Position numbers and translations under genes: made by a program
NCBI GenBank assembly: GCA_043228905.1
Contig: JBHGNT010000010.1
Span: 5,890,001 to 5,954,000 of the forward strand
Direction of reading: 5' to 3'
DNA from: Azolla caroliniana
Lineage: Eukaryota > Polypodiophyta
DNA: 64,000 bases
Part shown: positions 34,385 through 44,673 of the stretch, in pieces
Numbering within the stretch: the first letter of the stretch is position 1
Layout: the number at the start of each line of letters is the position of its first letter
Notes under the pieces: generated by a model
What the model saw: the letters and a program-made list of their open reading frames with translations, nothing else
Told to the model about the DNA's origin: nothing
The model's database searches: none

Positions 34385-34994
34385 TGATAGAAATTGACGC
34401 TTTCAAAACCTTCAACTCTCGGCCACAACCGAGGAAACACGAGTCAATGCAGCAGTAAATCGAAAACACAGAGAAAGGCTCGAATGCACAGGGTTTAGCG
34501 TGGAAAACCCTAGACGGGAAAAACCACGGGAGTGCAAGACTCCAACTATCACTATACGCAGGGAATGTACAATGGCGAGCTGCAAGGCGACGACCTTGAG
34601 CTCGCTGTCCTCGCCACAGACGGCGGTATTACACAGAGGCGTCGACCTCTTCCTTTCTCTCTCTCTCTCTCACTCTCTCTCTCGTCGGCTCTCACTTCGC
34701 TCCCTCTAAGTGGAAAACAGAAAAATGAGCAACAACAACAAAACTGTTTGCCCTAAGTCATATTTATACACATATGACTTTCAGGCTATTTACAAATATA
34801 GCCTAGAGGGCCCTTGGCAAACATATTCACAAATATGTCCCCGCATCCGGATCTCTCTCCGGGTACATTCGTCATCCGGTTCCGTAACCGGGTCTTCATC
34901 ATCCGGTTCCGATACCGGGTACTCCTCATTCGGGTCTTCATTCCCGATTCCCGGACATCTGACCATCCCATCCGGAGGGACCGTAATCCCAACA
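34385..34994 (-). repeat. Copia 5' LTR (right)
   Basis: 610 bp, same ends as the left LTR. It carries an extra 27-bp copy of a CCGGTTCCG-containing unit around 34880-34910 relative to the left LTR. It would drive minus-strand transcription. Confidence 0.92.
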
Positions 34995-34999
34995 ATAAT

Positions 35000-36598
35000 G
35001 ACTATAGACAGAAGATGTCATGTATCGAGTGCATCAGGGTCTTCCATCATGAGTACATTGATGCGTCGCAAAAATTTGGTCCTCGGCTGCATCCTGGATT
35101 GCGACGACAATGTCTGCTTGAAGTGGGGATAGTAGTTGATGAAAGCACCAAGTCTGAAGGCCTGAGAAAATATGACTCATGGTTTCAACTTGCGTTTAGA
35201 AGAGGGGACTCAAGTGTGGGACCTCCAAGAACGCATTTTTAGTATGTGGGAGCGGAAAGAAATAAAGGGTCAAAGATCAAAGAAGGCTAAGCTCGACCCA
35301 CAAGTGGAGATAAAATCTAAGTCATGTAAAAGTGACTTAGTAATTGAAGAGTTAGCCGAAGATATGAAGCTGCTTCCTTGGTGGTCATTGCAAGGAATTT
35401 AAGATGACAGATTATTAATATCTGTATTATCAAGAGTGGCCGCCAAGGAGTTCAGCCTTGATGAAATGGTGACAGAATTTCAAAAGTGAGTAATCTATGT
35501 GCATGTATCATTTTTTATTGGATTGATTTGTTGTTTTGCTCTTTATTCTAATCTTAGTTTCTTTTGTTTTTTAGCCATAAGGTTTATATGAAGATACAAG
35601 AGCTGATGATGAAAAAGTTTTCCTTGCCTACATGGGAAGAAGTGGAGCAATCGTGCCCAAAAACATCATCGTACAAGGCTCTTGAAGAATTCTTTATCGT
35701 GTTTAGAGAATGGGTATGTATGTTTTACAAATATTAATTGATTTTAGGATAATGGGTTTCTTCTTATAAAATTTATAATTACAGAAACCACCTCGTTCAA
35801 AGAAAATGAGTGACAGCAATGAAGGCATACCAAGCGCTTTCATTACCCATTTTGAATGAGCTAAATATCAGAAATGAATGACAAAAGAAAAGAAGCTCGA
35901 GGTGCTTGAGGACTCAAATACCGTAGAAATCTTTTTGCACAAGAGTGATCCTTTCCGACAATTGTACTATAGTGTATATAAAGGTGATGTGGGTAATATG
36001 CTTGACATATTACCCAAGGGACATTATACATTGCTCGTGGCAGATATACCGTATGGATTCCAAATATCAGGTTCTACATACGATGATGTTCCATACAAAT
36101 ATCCACAAATAGAGAAGATGGTTAAAGACTTCGCGGAGCTGACCCTGGCACCATTATGGAGAATCGTTATATTTCACAGTATGGGTCAGGCTTTATCGGT
36201 CACTATTGCATTGAAGTCGAGATGCCATGCCATCGAACATATGCATTGGTAAGCATTATGTTACTATATATTTAATGTATGGATTCAATCCAGGTGCTTA
36301 GTACATATATATTAACTTGTTTCGATTCAATTATAAAGTAGGGTTAAAACAAACATAACTCGTACCCCGGGTGATCGAATGGTGAGCGTTGTGGAGCACT
36401 TGTGCGTGGGCTATTACGACGTTATTTCTAAGAAGAAGGCTCGAGCACATGTTAATGAGCGGAACGTTGTCAACTATATCATGTGTTCGGCTGTAATGAA
36501 GAAACTATGCCACATGTCTGGCGGTAAGAGTATTTTAAACCCATATAAAAAACCCTCGTGATTGATTAATCGATTGGTCAAGTTGTTCTCGAACTCGG
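35000..36598 (+). pseudogene. ParB-domain DNA methyltransferase gene, middle part (exons 2-5)
   Basis: Continues exon 2 from 35000 to 35485, then exons 35575-35713, 35785-36248 and 36342-36598, each with GT/AG borders and matching phase. Exon 2 finishes the ParB-adjacent region (KMSCIECIRVFHHEYIDASQ). A frameshift lies near 35205, and TAA at 35400 follows. Exon 4 carries TGA 35857 and 35875. After KKLEVLEDSNTVEIFLHKSD comes LLVADIPYGF (36034-36060), equivalent to the DPPY catalytic box (motif IV) of N6-adenine/N4-cytosine methyltransferases, then LAPLWRIVIFHS. The last exon has TPGDRMVSVVEHLCVGYYD and GGKSILNPYKKP, with TGA 36559, and is cut by the Gypsy insertion. Target base and specificity cannot be told. 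Dead gene. Confidence 0.68.
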
Positions 36599-37391
36599 TG
36601 TCGTGAAGAAAACCGTCCATAGGCGGAATCGGCGCACCAAGGCGTGGGAACCGGTTCTTCACGCGCGCACGCTCCAAGTTGTACATAGAAGCGAATTAGG
36701 AGGATAATCGGCAGGAACGGGCCCTAACACGAGTGGAGACAAAGACCGCGAACAGTCTTTTCGGTCGCGCGCGGGAGCGAAGGAACTGTACGAGTCGGCG
36801 GCGTAACTACGCGGATGCGTGAAGAACGGAGCGGATCCCTGTCCAAAAGGGACAGGGAATAAAGCTGACATGACGGCCTGCTCGTCGGCCTATATAAGGA
36901 GCAGGAAAGAGCTTCACCAAGGATCTCGCGGAGAGAGGACGAAGTGCTGCCGGACCGTTTCTGGACGCTTCTCTCTCTGTTTCCTTCCTTCTTGAGCTCC
37001 ATAGCTTTCTGTGCAGGGTTCCGAGGAGGCTCGCGCTGTTTCGAGGAACGCCCGAGTGCTTCCGGCAGCACCTTCGACCTGCTACCCCCCCCTTTGTGCG
37101 TCGAAGCGAACAAGCATCGGCATCTGTTCGCCGGCCTGTTCGGTTGTAACCAACCTGTGCCCCATCGAGGGTTGTAGTCGTGTCAGCCATTTTGTTAATA
37201 TACATAATTAGTCATTCGCATCTGTCTGTGTCGGTGTCTGTTCGCGTTCTCCGTGCTGAAGGGCCGTGTCCCTGTGTATCCCCGGTCCTGCGTAGCCGGT
37301 TCTCTCTCTTTCTCCTCCCTCGCTTGCTCTTTGGTTCGAGACCCCCGCGGTCCCGCCTCGTTTCCACACGCACTTGCGTAATAACGCGACA
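36599..37391 (+). repeat. Gypsy 5' LTR
   Basis: 793 bp. TATATAAGGA at 36891 is the likely TATA box. Ends GCGTAATAACGCGACA. The next bases form the primer site. Confidence 0.9.
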
Positions 37392-37977
37392 TCTTTGGTG
37401 AACCCGATGTGAAGGAGGCGGCAGAAGAGCAGAAGATGAGGGGGTCGGATCTTGCAGAGGCCATGGCTTCGGCCGTGGATCGGATTGTAAACGCGCGCGA
37501 GGGCACCGGTGCCCTCGACAGAGCTATTGAGGCGGTCGTCGGCACGATCGGCCGGTTCGATGGGAAGGATGCCACGAAGTATTTGGCGTCCTACGGTGCA
37601 GAGATGCTGATGCGGGACATTCCGGAAGAAAGGCGTCTTGCCGGATTTCCCCGAGTGGCGATGCCGAGCATCCATGCGGAGGTGCTCGAGGTGCGGGCGG
37701 AGAGCCGTACCTGGGAGGAGTTCGAAGGTCGGCTCCTAGAGAAATACGGGCTGGACGACGCGCTCCGGCTTTCGAAGCGAAGGTTCATGGAATGGGTGGA
37801 GTCCCCGGGGAAGGGAAGAAACGCGTCGGCACTCCTCCAGGAGTTCGAGGAAAACTTTGCGCGCCTTTCGGCGCTCGACCGAACCATCCTGGACACAAGC
37901 CGGGTCTTGCTGTTTGTCAAGTCGGTCGACGAGCGGGATCGGGAGCAAGTGGGTCTCTTGCTGGAAACCGAAGACGG

Positions 37978-38652
37978 TGTCGCGTTGTTACGCGCGTGCG
38001 TGGAGAAGGGCGGAACCACGGGGGTCTTGGACTAAGGAGAAGGGGAGAAGGAATAGGACTTCGGAATGGAGCTTAGCACAAGAAGAGAAAGAATGAACAA
38101 GAGGAAGATGGAGGCCAAATGCTCAACAAGATATATTAGAACCGAAAACCGATTACAAAATGGCGGCCGCGTAGGCCGCACCAAACGACTATGATAAACC
38201 CCGAAACCCTAATCCGACGAAGAAGAAAAGAAACCCTAAACCTAACGCTTGTCCTATGTGGTATACCTTCCGCACTCAAAATAGGCAACCCCCACAATGG
38301 TGCTCTTCCTCTCCCTTTATAGCACAAGGAGGGAAGACCGTTACATAAAGGTGCTACAAAATATCCCCTTTCAATCAATGGGGATATTTCCCTTGATTTT
38401 AGGGGAGGTGGGAAGGATGGGTCTTAACTCCCACCTCTACACGAACTACTATGTACCTATCTCTCTCTCTCACGTGGATGTGCGCGCAAAAGCACATCAC
38501 CTTTACACTTTACAAATCCTAAGGTGCATTTCTAGCACCACACTTATCACTATCGACAAATAGAAATACAACATCTTGATGTGCAACGTTGCACATCGCG
38601 GGTTTGCTTACTTCGCTCGGTTTTCCGCCTATGGACGAAAATCTTCACGACA
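37978..38652 (-). repeat. Nested element 3' LTR (left)
   Basis: 675 bp; on the minus strand it begins TGTCGTGAAGATTTTCGTCC. A TATAAAG box on the minus strand lies at about 38315-38321. Nearly identical to the right copy. Confidence 0.9.
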
Positions 38653-38828
38653 TCCGCCCCCACCTAACCGCACATCCACCGGTATGTGCCAAAAGGGGAA
38701 CAAAACGCGAGATTTTCGGCCAAGGCGGCCAACCGAGCCCTTGACAACCTCGTGGGCTTGCCCGGCTTAGTCTTCCACTTCGAGCAAGTCCACCCCGTCC
38801 ACACGAACCACCGTCGCCTTCCGGCCCA

Positions 38829-41800
38829 CTATCTCCGCCGAATGGTCCCGAACCGTCGGCTCCATCCGATCCGCCACACTTGACGACGTTCGCCGAGTCG
38901 TTGCCTCCACCCGATCCGCCACGTCCACCGTGTTTCCTCGAACCACCGTCTACATCCGGACCGCCGTTTCTGATGCCCGCGCTTTCTTCCCCGATCGGTC
39001 CTCCCGAACGCCGCTGCCGACCCTTTGTCCGCCTCGCATATCCTCCGGATCCGCCTTTTTCGTGCCGCGCACCTCGTCGTGCCGACTCTTCTCGCTCCGC
39101 GCTTGCCTTCCGTAGGCTTTCCCCGTACGTCGGTGTCGTCCTCCGAATGCGTGCTCGTGCTTCGGTCCTTCGATGACCCCATCACGCATTTTTCGCCTTC
39201 CCTTTGCTTGCCGTGCTCTCTCGCCGTAGAGCATACCATCGTTCCCGTGCTCGTTGCTTGGCCCTCATGCGGCCGCATTGCACGTTTCGCATTCCGCTCC
39301 TCTTCGCGTACCCTTTCGGAAAGGTACCTTTCTTCCCCGACCTCCGTTTCGCTCGGAGGAACACCCTCTTGGTCCTCTTGGCCCGCTCGACCGCACACAT
39401 CCTTCGTGATGTCGTGTTCGTTCTTTTGGGCGCATACATCTTCGTTCTCCGCGACCTCCCGTATGCCTCTCTCGGTGCCTTCATCCGTTGTGGCCTTCGT
39501 CCCCTCGCCGCCACCGTCCGCCACTCTTGGTCTCACGTCGGCACTCGCGCCGACCGCCGGAGTCTCTATAGCCGGTGTGGAGGATCCCTCTCGGGCCTTA
39601 TCTTCGTGGCCGCCGGTCTTAGCCTCTCCGTAGGCCACCTCTTCCCACCAATCTTCCCTAGCATCGTGCCAGGTCTTGTCGTCGCCGCCTTCCTCCTCGT
39701 ATTCGCCTCTCGAAGGCGTGATCCGACCGTCATCTTCGATCGCTCGATGTGGCTCCTTCGTAGGCATGCTTGTGTCTTGGCCCTCCATCGGCCGTATTGC
39801 ATGCATCTCGTCTCGCTCTTCCGCCGTAGACCCGACCTCCGTGTCGGTCTTCTCCTCCTTTGTCGCCGTAGCCCGTTCCGACACGGGCTCGCCGTCTTGG
39901 ACCCACCCGTCCACCATCTCGTACCGGATATCCGTTCCGGTAACCTCGTACGCTCCGGCCTCCGACTCCTCGCCGCCACCCGCCGTTTCTCCGGTCTTAT
40001 GTTGATCCGCAACCGCCATAGTCTCTAGAGTGGGTATGGAGGGTCTCGTTTGTTTCCGTTTTTCCCCCGAACCATGGTCGTCGTGCCCGGTTAGCCTCCA
40101 TCTCGCGCTTACCGGCTCCCATCGTAACCGTAACCGTAACCATAACCGTAACCGTAACCGGCCAATCGGTCTCGCCGGCTTCCTTCGGTTTGGGCCCGGT
40201 TCGCCGGCCCTTACTCTCTTCTTCTTCCGTGCCGTATTCCGGTCGGGTCGGTTCCCGACTCTCTCCTCATTTCCGCTCCGGTCCTCTCCGTCGGACCCAC
40301 CGTATACGCCCATTCCGGGCCCCGCATACTCGTCTTCGTATGCGCTCTCTCCGGGCCTCACCTCCTCACGGTCACCGCCCATCTCTCCGGTCTCACGTTG
40401 GCATTCGAGCACAACCGCCGAAGTCTCCGGCCCCGGTGTCAAGGGGTCTTGCCTCCGTCCGCTCCAATCTTCCTTCTCGTTTCCGTTGCCCGCCTTGCCG
40501 CCGTCACCTCCCGGCGCACTAAGCCTCATGCCGGCACTCGGGCCGGCCATTGGAGCCTCTAGGATTGGTGTGGGTAAGGACCCGGCACCGCCGCTTGTTG
40601 TCTCCGTAGCCGCTTTCGTTCGGACGTCGTTGTCCGCGGCTTCCCCATCTCCGATTCCGTAAGCCTCTAGTATGCTTGCCACCACCTCTTCTTCGCCGTT
40701 CTCCGCGTCATTTTGTTTGCCCGCCTTGCCGCCGCCACCGCTCGTCGTTCTAGGTCTCGTGCCGGCACTCGGGCCGACCGCCGAAGCCTCTAGGGCCGGT
40801 GTGTGGAAGGTCGCGGCACCACCGCTCGCCTCCTCTCCGCTCGATGTTTTGGGCCGCCGTGCCCCGAATCTTCCGCCCACTTTCGAAGTGGCGCTCTCCG
40901 CTTTGTAGTCATCGGCCTCATCCTTGGCCGTCCATTCGCCGCAAGACGAGAGGGTTGCTCGCTCCGCACCCTCTCCCATGTCGTCGTCGTTTCGGTTGCC
41001 CGCCTTGCCGCCGCCACCGTCCGTCACTCTAGGCCTCTCGCCGGCTCTCGGGCCGGGTGCCGGAGTCTCTAGGACCGGTGTGTGGAAGGTCGCGACACCA
41101 CCACTCCTCTCGTCCGTAGCCACCTCCATTCGGACATCGTCGTCCGTGGCTACCCCGTCTTCGGTTTCGCAAGCATCGAGTATGCTTGCCGCCGCCTCTT
41201 CTTCGCCGGTCTCGTCCTCATCTCGGTTGTCCGCCTTGCCGCCGCCACCGCCCGTAGCTCTAGGTCCCGTGCCGGCACTCGGGCCGACCGCCGAAGCCTC
41301 TAGGGCCGGTGTGTGGAAGGTCGCGACACCGACGCTCGTCTCCTCCCGACTCGATGTTTCGGGCCACCGTGTCCCGAAACCGTAGTTACCGGCCTCCATG
41401 GCCGTCGCTTCACCGCAAGGCAAGAGGGTCGCTTGCTCCGCACCCTCTCCCTTGTCACCGTCGTACGCTCTTCCGGCCTCGATTTTCGCCGTCACGATCT
41501 CGCACGCCTCCCATACCAACGCCTCGAAGTCGTACTCCTCCGGTTGGTCGTGCATCGAGCTCTCTTCCGGCGGTGGTGTGTAGCCGCCCACCGCCCTCTC
41601 TTCTCCGCCGCTCGCGGGTCGTGTTGTGGCCGACCACCTCTTATCATGTTGTCGGCACACCCGTTCTACTTCGGGCCACTCCTCGGTGAGACCATGCGCC
41701 CCATAATCGTCTTGAAGCTCGAACATGATGTCCATCCTCTCCTCATGATGGACCGTCTTCAAAAATAGGAGGACTTTGTCCGCCCCCACCGATCTCCGTT

Positions 41801-42245
41801 CCCACTCCGAGAGTTGAGAGAAACGACGCTCGAACTCTCGGAATGCCTCCATTGCGCCCCGGTGGCGCCTCGCCGACGCCACCCACCGATCGAACTCTCG
41901 CCGACCTCTTACCTCCGATTCCGCGCACCCGTATGCCTCCATTAGAGCCCCTTCAAAGGACTCCCACGATTCGTGAGCTTCTTGGAGCTCCTTGACCTCC
42001 TCGTACTTTGATGCGGCCGCCGCTCGACGAAAGAACTCTAGCCTCGTCGCTTCGTCCACGCCCATCCCCGTCATTTCCGCATCGTAGGCTCTCAAAAATT
42101 TTGGGACCTCCTTCCCATCGAACCGGCCGACTAGACGGACCACCCTTTCGACCGCTTGTTGAGCCGCCTCTCGCCTCGCCCTCTTCCGTCCGGCGTCCAT
42201 CAAGATCTTTGTCATCATCTCCTCGAAGTCGAAGCCTTCTTCCAT
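38829..42245 (-). CDS. Gag-like protein with ~900-residue repetitive acidic/basic tail
   Basis: An intact 1138-codon frame starting 20 bases after the primer region. Residues ~1-230 match the outer Gypsy gag (VGRFDGKEVPKFLRAYDAEM, FERRFSQLSEWERRSV). The remainder is low-complexity and acidic. It contains about seven diverged copies of a motif like FHTPALEASAVGPSAGTRPR followed by a Gly-rich GGGGKAGN, at 230-280-nt spacing between 40500 and 41400 and more loosely to 39570. A GTAACC hexamer array (40124-40162) encodes an RLRL stretch, and the C-terminus is Arg/Trp-rich. No zinc knuckle or enzyme domain. It could package RNA using the outer element's enzymes. The absence of stops over 3.4 kb and near-identical LTRs fit recent activity. 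Confidence 0.8.
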   Translation of the reverse strand: MEEGFDFEEMMTKILMDAGRKRARREAAQQAVERVVRLVGRFDGKEVPKFLRAYDAEMTGMGVDEATRLEFFRRAAAASKYEEVKELQEAHESWESFEGALMEAYGCAESEVRGRREFDRWVASARRHRGAMEAFREFERRFSQLSEWERRSVGADKVLLFLKTVHHEERMDIMFELQDDYGAHGLTEEWPEVERVCRQHDKRWSATTRPASGGEERAVGGYTPPPEESSMHDQPEEYDFEALVWEACEIVTAKIEAGRAYDGDKGEGAEQATLLPCGEATAMEAGNYGFGTRWPETSSREETSVGVATFHTPALEASAVGPSAGTGPRATGGGGGKADNRDEDETGEEEAAASILDACETEDGVATDDDVRMEVATDERSGGVATFHTPVLETPAPGPRAGERPRVTDGGGGKAGNRNDDDMGEGAERATLSSCGEWTAKDEADDYKAESATSKVGGRFGARRPKTSSGEEASGGAATFHTPALEASAVGPSAGTRPRTTSGGGGKAGKQNDAENGEEEVVASILEAYGIGDGEAADNDVRTKAATETTSGGAGSLPTPILEAPMAGPSAGMRLSAPGGDGGKAGNGNEKEDWSGRRQDPLTPGPETSAVVLECQRETGEMGGDREEVRPGESAYEDEYAGPGMGVYGGSDGEDRSGNEERVGNRPDRNTARKKKRVRAGEPGPNRRKPARPIGRLRLRLWLRLRLRWEPVSARWRLTGHDDHGSGEKRKQTRPSIPTLETMAVADQHKTGETAGGGEESEAGAYEVTGTDIRYEMVDGWVQDGEPVSERATATKEEKTDTEVGSTAEERDEMHAIRPMEGQDTSMPTKEPHRAIEDDGRITPSRGEYEEEGGDDKTWHDAREDWWEEVAYGEAKTGGHEDKAREGSSTPAIETPAVGASADVRPRVADGGGEGTKATTDEGTERGIREVAENEDVCAQKNEHDITKDVCGRAGQEDQEGVPPSETEVGEERYLSERVREEERNAKRAMRPHEGQATSTGTMVCSTAREHGKQREGEKCVMGSSKDRSTSTHSEDDTDVRGKPTEGKRGARRVGTTRCAARKRRIRRICEADKGSAAAFGRTDRGRKRGHQKRRSGCRRWFEETRWTWRIGWRQRLGERRQVWRIGWSRRFGTIRRR

Positions 42246-42264
42246 CTCTTTCTCCCTTGCCGCC

Positions 42265-42287
42265 CTTCACGTCGGGTTCACCAAAGA
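42265..42287 (-). other. Nested element primer binding site
   Basis: On the minus strand, directly after the 5' LTR (42288-42962), the sequence reads TCTTTGGTGAACCCGACGTG. The outer Gypsy (37391 onward) and the relic near 50459 have almost the same bases at the same place. The priming tRNA is not identified. Confidence 0.7.
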
Positions 42288-42962
42288 TGTCGCGTTGTTA
42301 CGCGCGTGCGTGGAGAAGGGCGGAACCACGGGGGTCTTGGACTAAGGAGAAGGGGAGAAGGAATAGGACTTCAGAATGGAGCTTAGCACAAGAAGAGAAA
42401 GAATGAACAAGAGGAAGATGGAGGCCAAATGCTCAACAAGATATATTAGAACCGAAAACCGATTACAAAATGGCGGCCGCGTAGGCCGCACCAAACGACT
42501 ATGATAAACCCCGAAACCCTAATCCGACGAAGAAGAAAAGAAACCCTAAACCTAACGCTTGTCCTATGTGGTATACCTTCCGCACTCAAAATAGGCAACC
42601 CCCACAATGGTGCTCTTCCTCTCCCTTTATAGCACAAGGAGGGAAGACCGTTACATAAAGGTGCTACAAAATATCCCCTTTCAATCAATGGGGATATTTC
42701 CCTTGATTTTAGGGGAGGTGGGAAGGATGGGTCTTAACTCCCACCTCTACACGAACTACTATGTACCTATCTCTCTCTCTCACGTGGATGTGCGCGCAAA
42801 AGCACATCACCTTTACACTTTACAAATCCTAAGGTGCATTTCTAGCACCACACTTATCACTATCGACAAATAGAAATACAACATCTTGATGTGCAACGTT
42901 GCACATCGCGGGTTTGCTTACTTCGCTCGGTTTTCCGCCTATGGACGAAAATCTTCACGACA
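42288..42962 (-). repeat. Nested element 5' LTR (right)
   Basis: 675 bp, ends GCGACA on the minus strand before the primer site. Its plus-strand right end GACGAAAATCTTCACGACA is followed by the ACGG duplication. Confidence 0.9.
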
Positions 42963-43429
42963 ACGGGCTCACTACCGACTGGGCGGCTGTCAAGAAGGTC
43001 TGTGGCCGTTTCGACAAACGGCGAGAATGGGCGGATAACGGGGCAACCGGGTCGGGCTCGGTCGCAGCAAGGAAGCTCGAACCAGCGCCACAGGTGCGAA
43101 AGGAAGAGACCCGAGAGTGGTTGGAAACCGGTTCGGCTTCGACCGGCGTAGTCAGAGGCTCAACCGGAGGAGCGGCGCTGGAGGAATTGACGAGGGCGAT
43201 AAAGGACCTCCAAATCGCGCAGGCCCGAAGGGAAGGAGGCGAACCGGCTTGTGACCGACGGCCGGCGGCAGGAAACAGGTGCATGTGGTGCGATGAAGTC
43301 GGCCACATTCGGAAGGACTGCGGCGACTTCGCGGAGGCGCTGAGGAACAGGGTGGTGTACCTGTGGGAAGGACGGGTGCATGCCAGCGACACCCGAAGGG
43401 CCTTGAGCCAAAACGACGGGTGAGGTGGT

Positions 43430-44551
43430 ATGAAAAGGTTGATGGAAGAGGCGGCGGCCCGACACGCGGAAACCGTCCACTACTCGGCGTCGGCCGGCAT
43501 TCGAGTCGGGGGCGGCGAGGCCCGAAGGGAAAGCAAAGCCGGATTCTGGCCAACGATGCTGGAAGGCCTTGCCGGTGCAAGGCTTAAAAGGGAGGAATCG
43601 GACCGTGCGGAGAAACGGGTACGGGAGATGACCGGGTGGAGCGACCCGGTCGAGGAAAAGACGGGCTTCGTGGAAGCCGCTTGCCAGAACTACGAGGCTC
43701 TGGTAGAAGAGAAGCGGGTGGGGAAACCCGGGACGACCGGGCCCTCACAACGATACGAGACCCGGTCCGGGCCACGACGGGACGAAGCCGGCGGGGCCGG
43801 TACGCAAGATAAACCCCAGAAGGGCGGGTACCGTCTGGGGACGGAGATAGAAAGGACCACGGACTTACGAAAGGTCCTGGAGGAACGGATCCTTGACAGC
43901 AAGGTGGAGCTGTCGTTACGAGAGGTGCTGGGAATCGCCAAGAAGGAGTTCCACGACTCCATCGTGGACTTGGTGAAACGGAAGAGGCTGTCAACGGAGA
44001 CAAAACCGGAAAGACCGGTGGAAGTGCGGACGACGCACCTAGACGACATGACGTTGGGAGACAAGTGGGCGAAAAGCCACTATTCGAGACCACACTGGGC
44101 CCGAGCGACCACGGAAACCCCGGTGAAGATCGGCGATGTCCAGGAACCGGTGATAGCTTTGGTGGACCACGGATCGGAGATCAATTTGATGTCCATGGAC
44201 TTCTATAAGAAGGGCAAATGGCCGATCAACACCAAGCACGGGTGGAAAATAAGGGCAGCAACGCGCGCCACCGAGGAACTGCACGGGGCTTGTCCGAATG
44301 TGCGAGTCAAGATCGGCGACGTCGAGATTGACCAGCACTTCTTCGTGCAGGAGACGTCTTCGCATCCGGTCATACTGGGAGAGCCGTACATCACGGCGGC
44401 GCGAATGGAGACCAAGGTGCTGGACAATGGTTCGGCCTACGCGAGGTTCAAAAGCCAAGACGGGCGCCATTCGGTCCAGTTTCTGACGGTACGGCCGAAC
44501 CACGAACGTAACCGCGACTCCCTCGGTTCCAAAAACCGAGAGGATTTTTAG
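43430..44551 (+). pseudogene. Gypsy protease segment
   Basis: Same frame as gag beyond TGA 43421. The C-terminal half is an aspartic protease domain with active site IALVDHGSEINLMS (DHG in place of the usual D(T/S)G), flap-like ACPNVRVKIGDVEID and HPVILGEPYI. The frame ends at TAG 44549-44551. The RT frame opens at 44512, so the two frames overlap by about 40 bases containing A5 and T5 runs. Whether this is a mutation or a programmed shift is undecided. Confidence 0.8.
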
Positions 44552-44673
44552 AGAGGACTGCCAAGGCGTGGGGCCGCGACAGTCCGGATGCTCCGGGAAA
44601 ACCCCACATCTGTACGATAAAACCGTGTACAATAGGTAGGAAATTTTGCTTCTCCGACAGCGAAGCATGTACG

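Larger units (their letters stand above)
30050..34994 (-). mobile_element. Complete-ended Ty1/Copia element (Tnt1/Tork-like), inserted in the methyltransferase exon
   Basis: 4945 bp, TG...CA ends, 5-bp duplication ATAAT on both sides. LTRs are 583 bp (30050-30632) and 610 bp (34385-34994); they differ by one 27-bp tandem duplication and a handful of substitutions, so insertion was fairly recent. Coding is on the minus strand, so the 5' LTR is on the right. A tRNA-iMet primer site TGGTATCAGAGC lies next to it, and a polypurine tract lies next to the left LTR (minus strand, about 30633-30650). The element is defective: one TGA in gag-protease and a deleted RNase H core. Confidence 0.93.
37978..42962 (-). 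mobile_element. Nested non-autonomous gag-only LTR element (TR-GAG-like)
   Basis: Two 675-bp LTRs (37978-38652 and 42288-42962) that appear to differ at a single base (38060s G against A), with TG...CA ends and a perfect 4-bp duplication ACGG (37974-37977 and 42963-42966). Coding is antisense to the host Gypsy. On its own strand it has the same LTR start (TGTCGTGAAG), the same LTR end (CGCGACA), the same primer site (TTTGGTGAACCCGACGTGAAGG split here as TTTGGTGAACCC + GACGTG) and the same polypurine tract (GGTTAGGTGGGGGCGGA) as the outer element. It encodes one long gag-type protein and no protease, RT or integrase. It is the youngest insertion in the window. Confidence 0.88.
37436..43423 (+). 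pseudogene. Gypsy gag, split by the nested element
   Basis: Start ATG 37436; coding 37436-37977 resumes at 42967 and ends at TGA 43421-43423. The N-terminal part has IGRFDGKDATKYLASYGAEM and FEENFARLSALDRTILD, the capsid-like fold of this family. After the insertion come LTTDWAAVKKVCGRFDKRRE and a CCHC zinc knuckle CMWCDEVGHIRKDC. The frame continues beyond the TGA (one step from CGA) into the protease frame, so gag and protease were one polyprotein. The nested element's ACGG duplication lies in codons E-D-G. Confidence 0.85.

Noticed and set aside
39025-41768. Many long plus-strand frames (up to ~270 codons) opposite the nested element's gag gene
   Set aside because: They are Pro/Ser/Arg-rich antisense shadows of a GC-rich minus-strand coding sequence and match no family.
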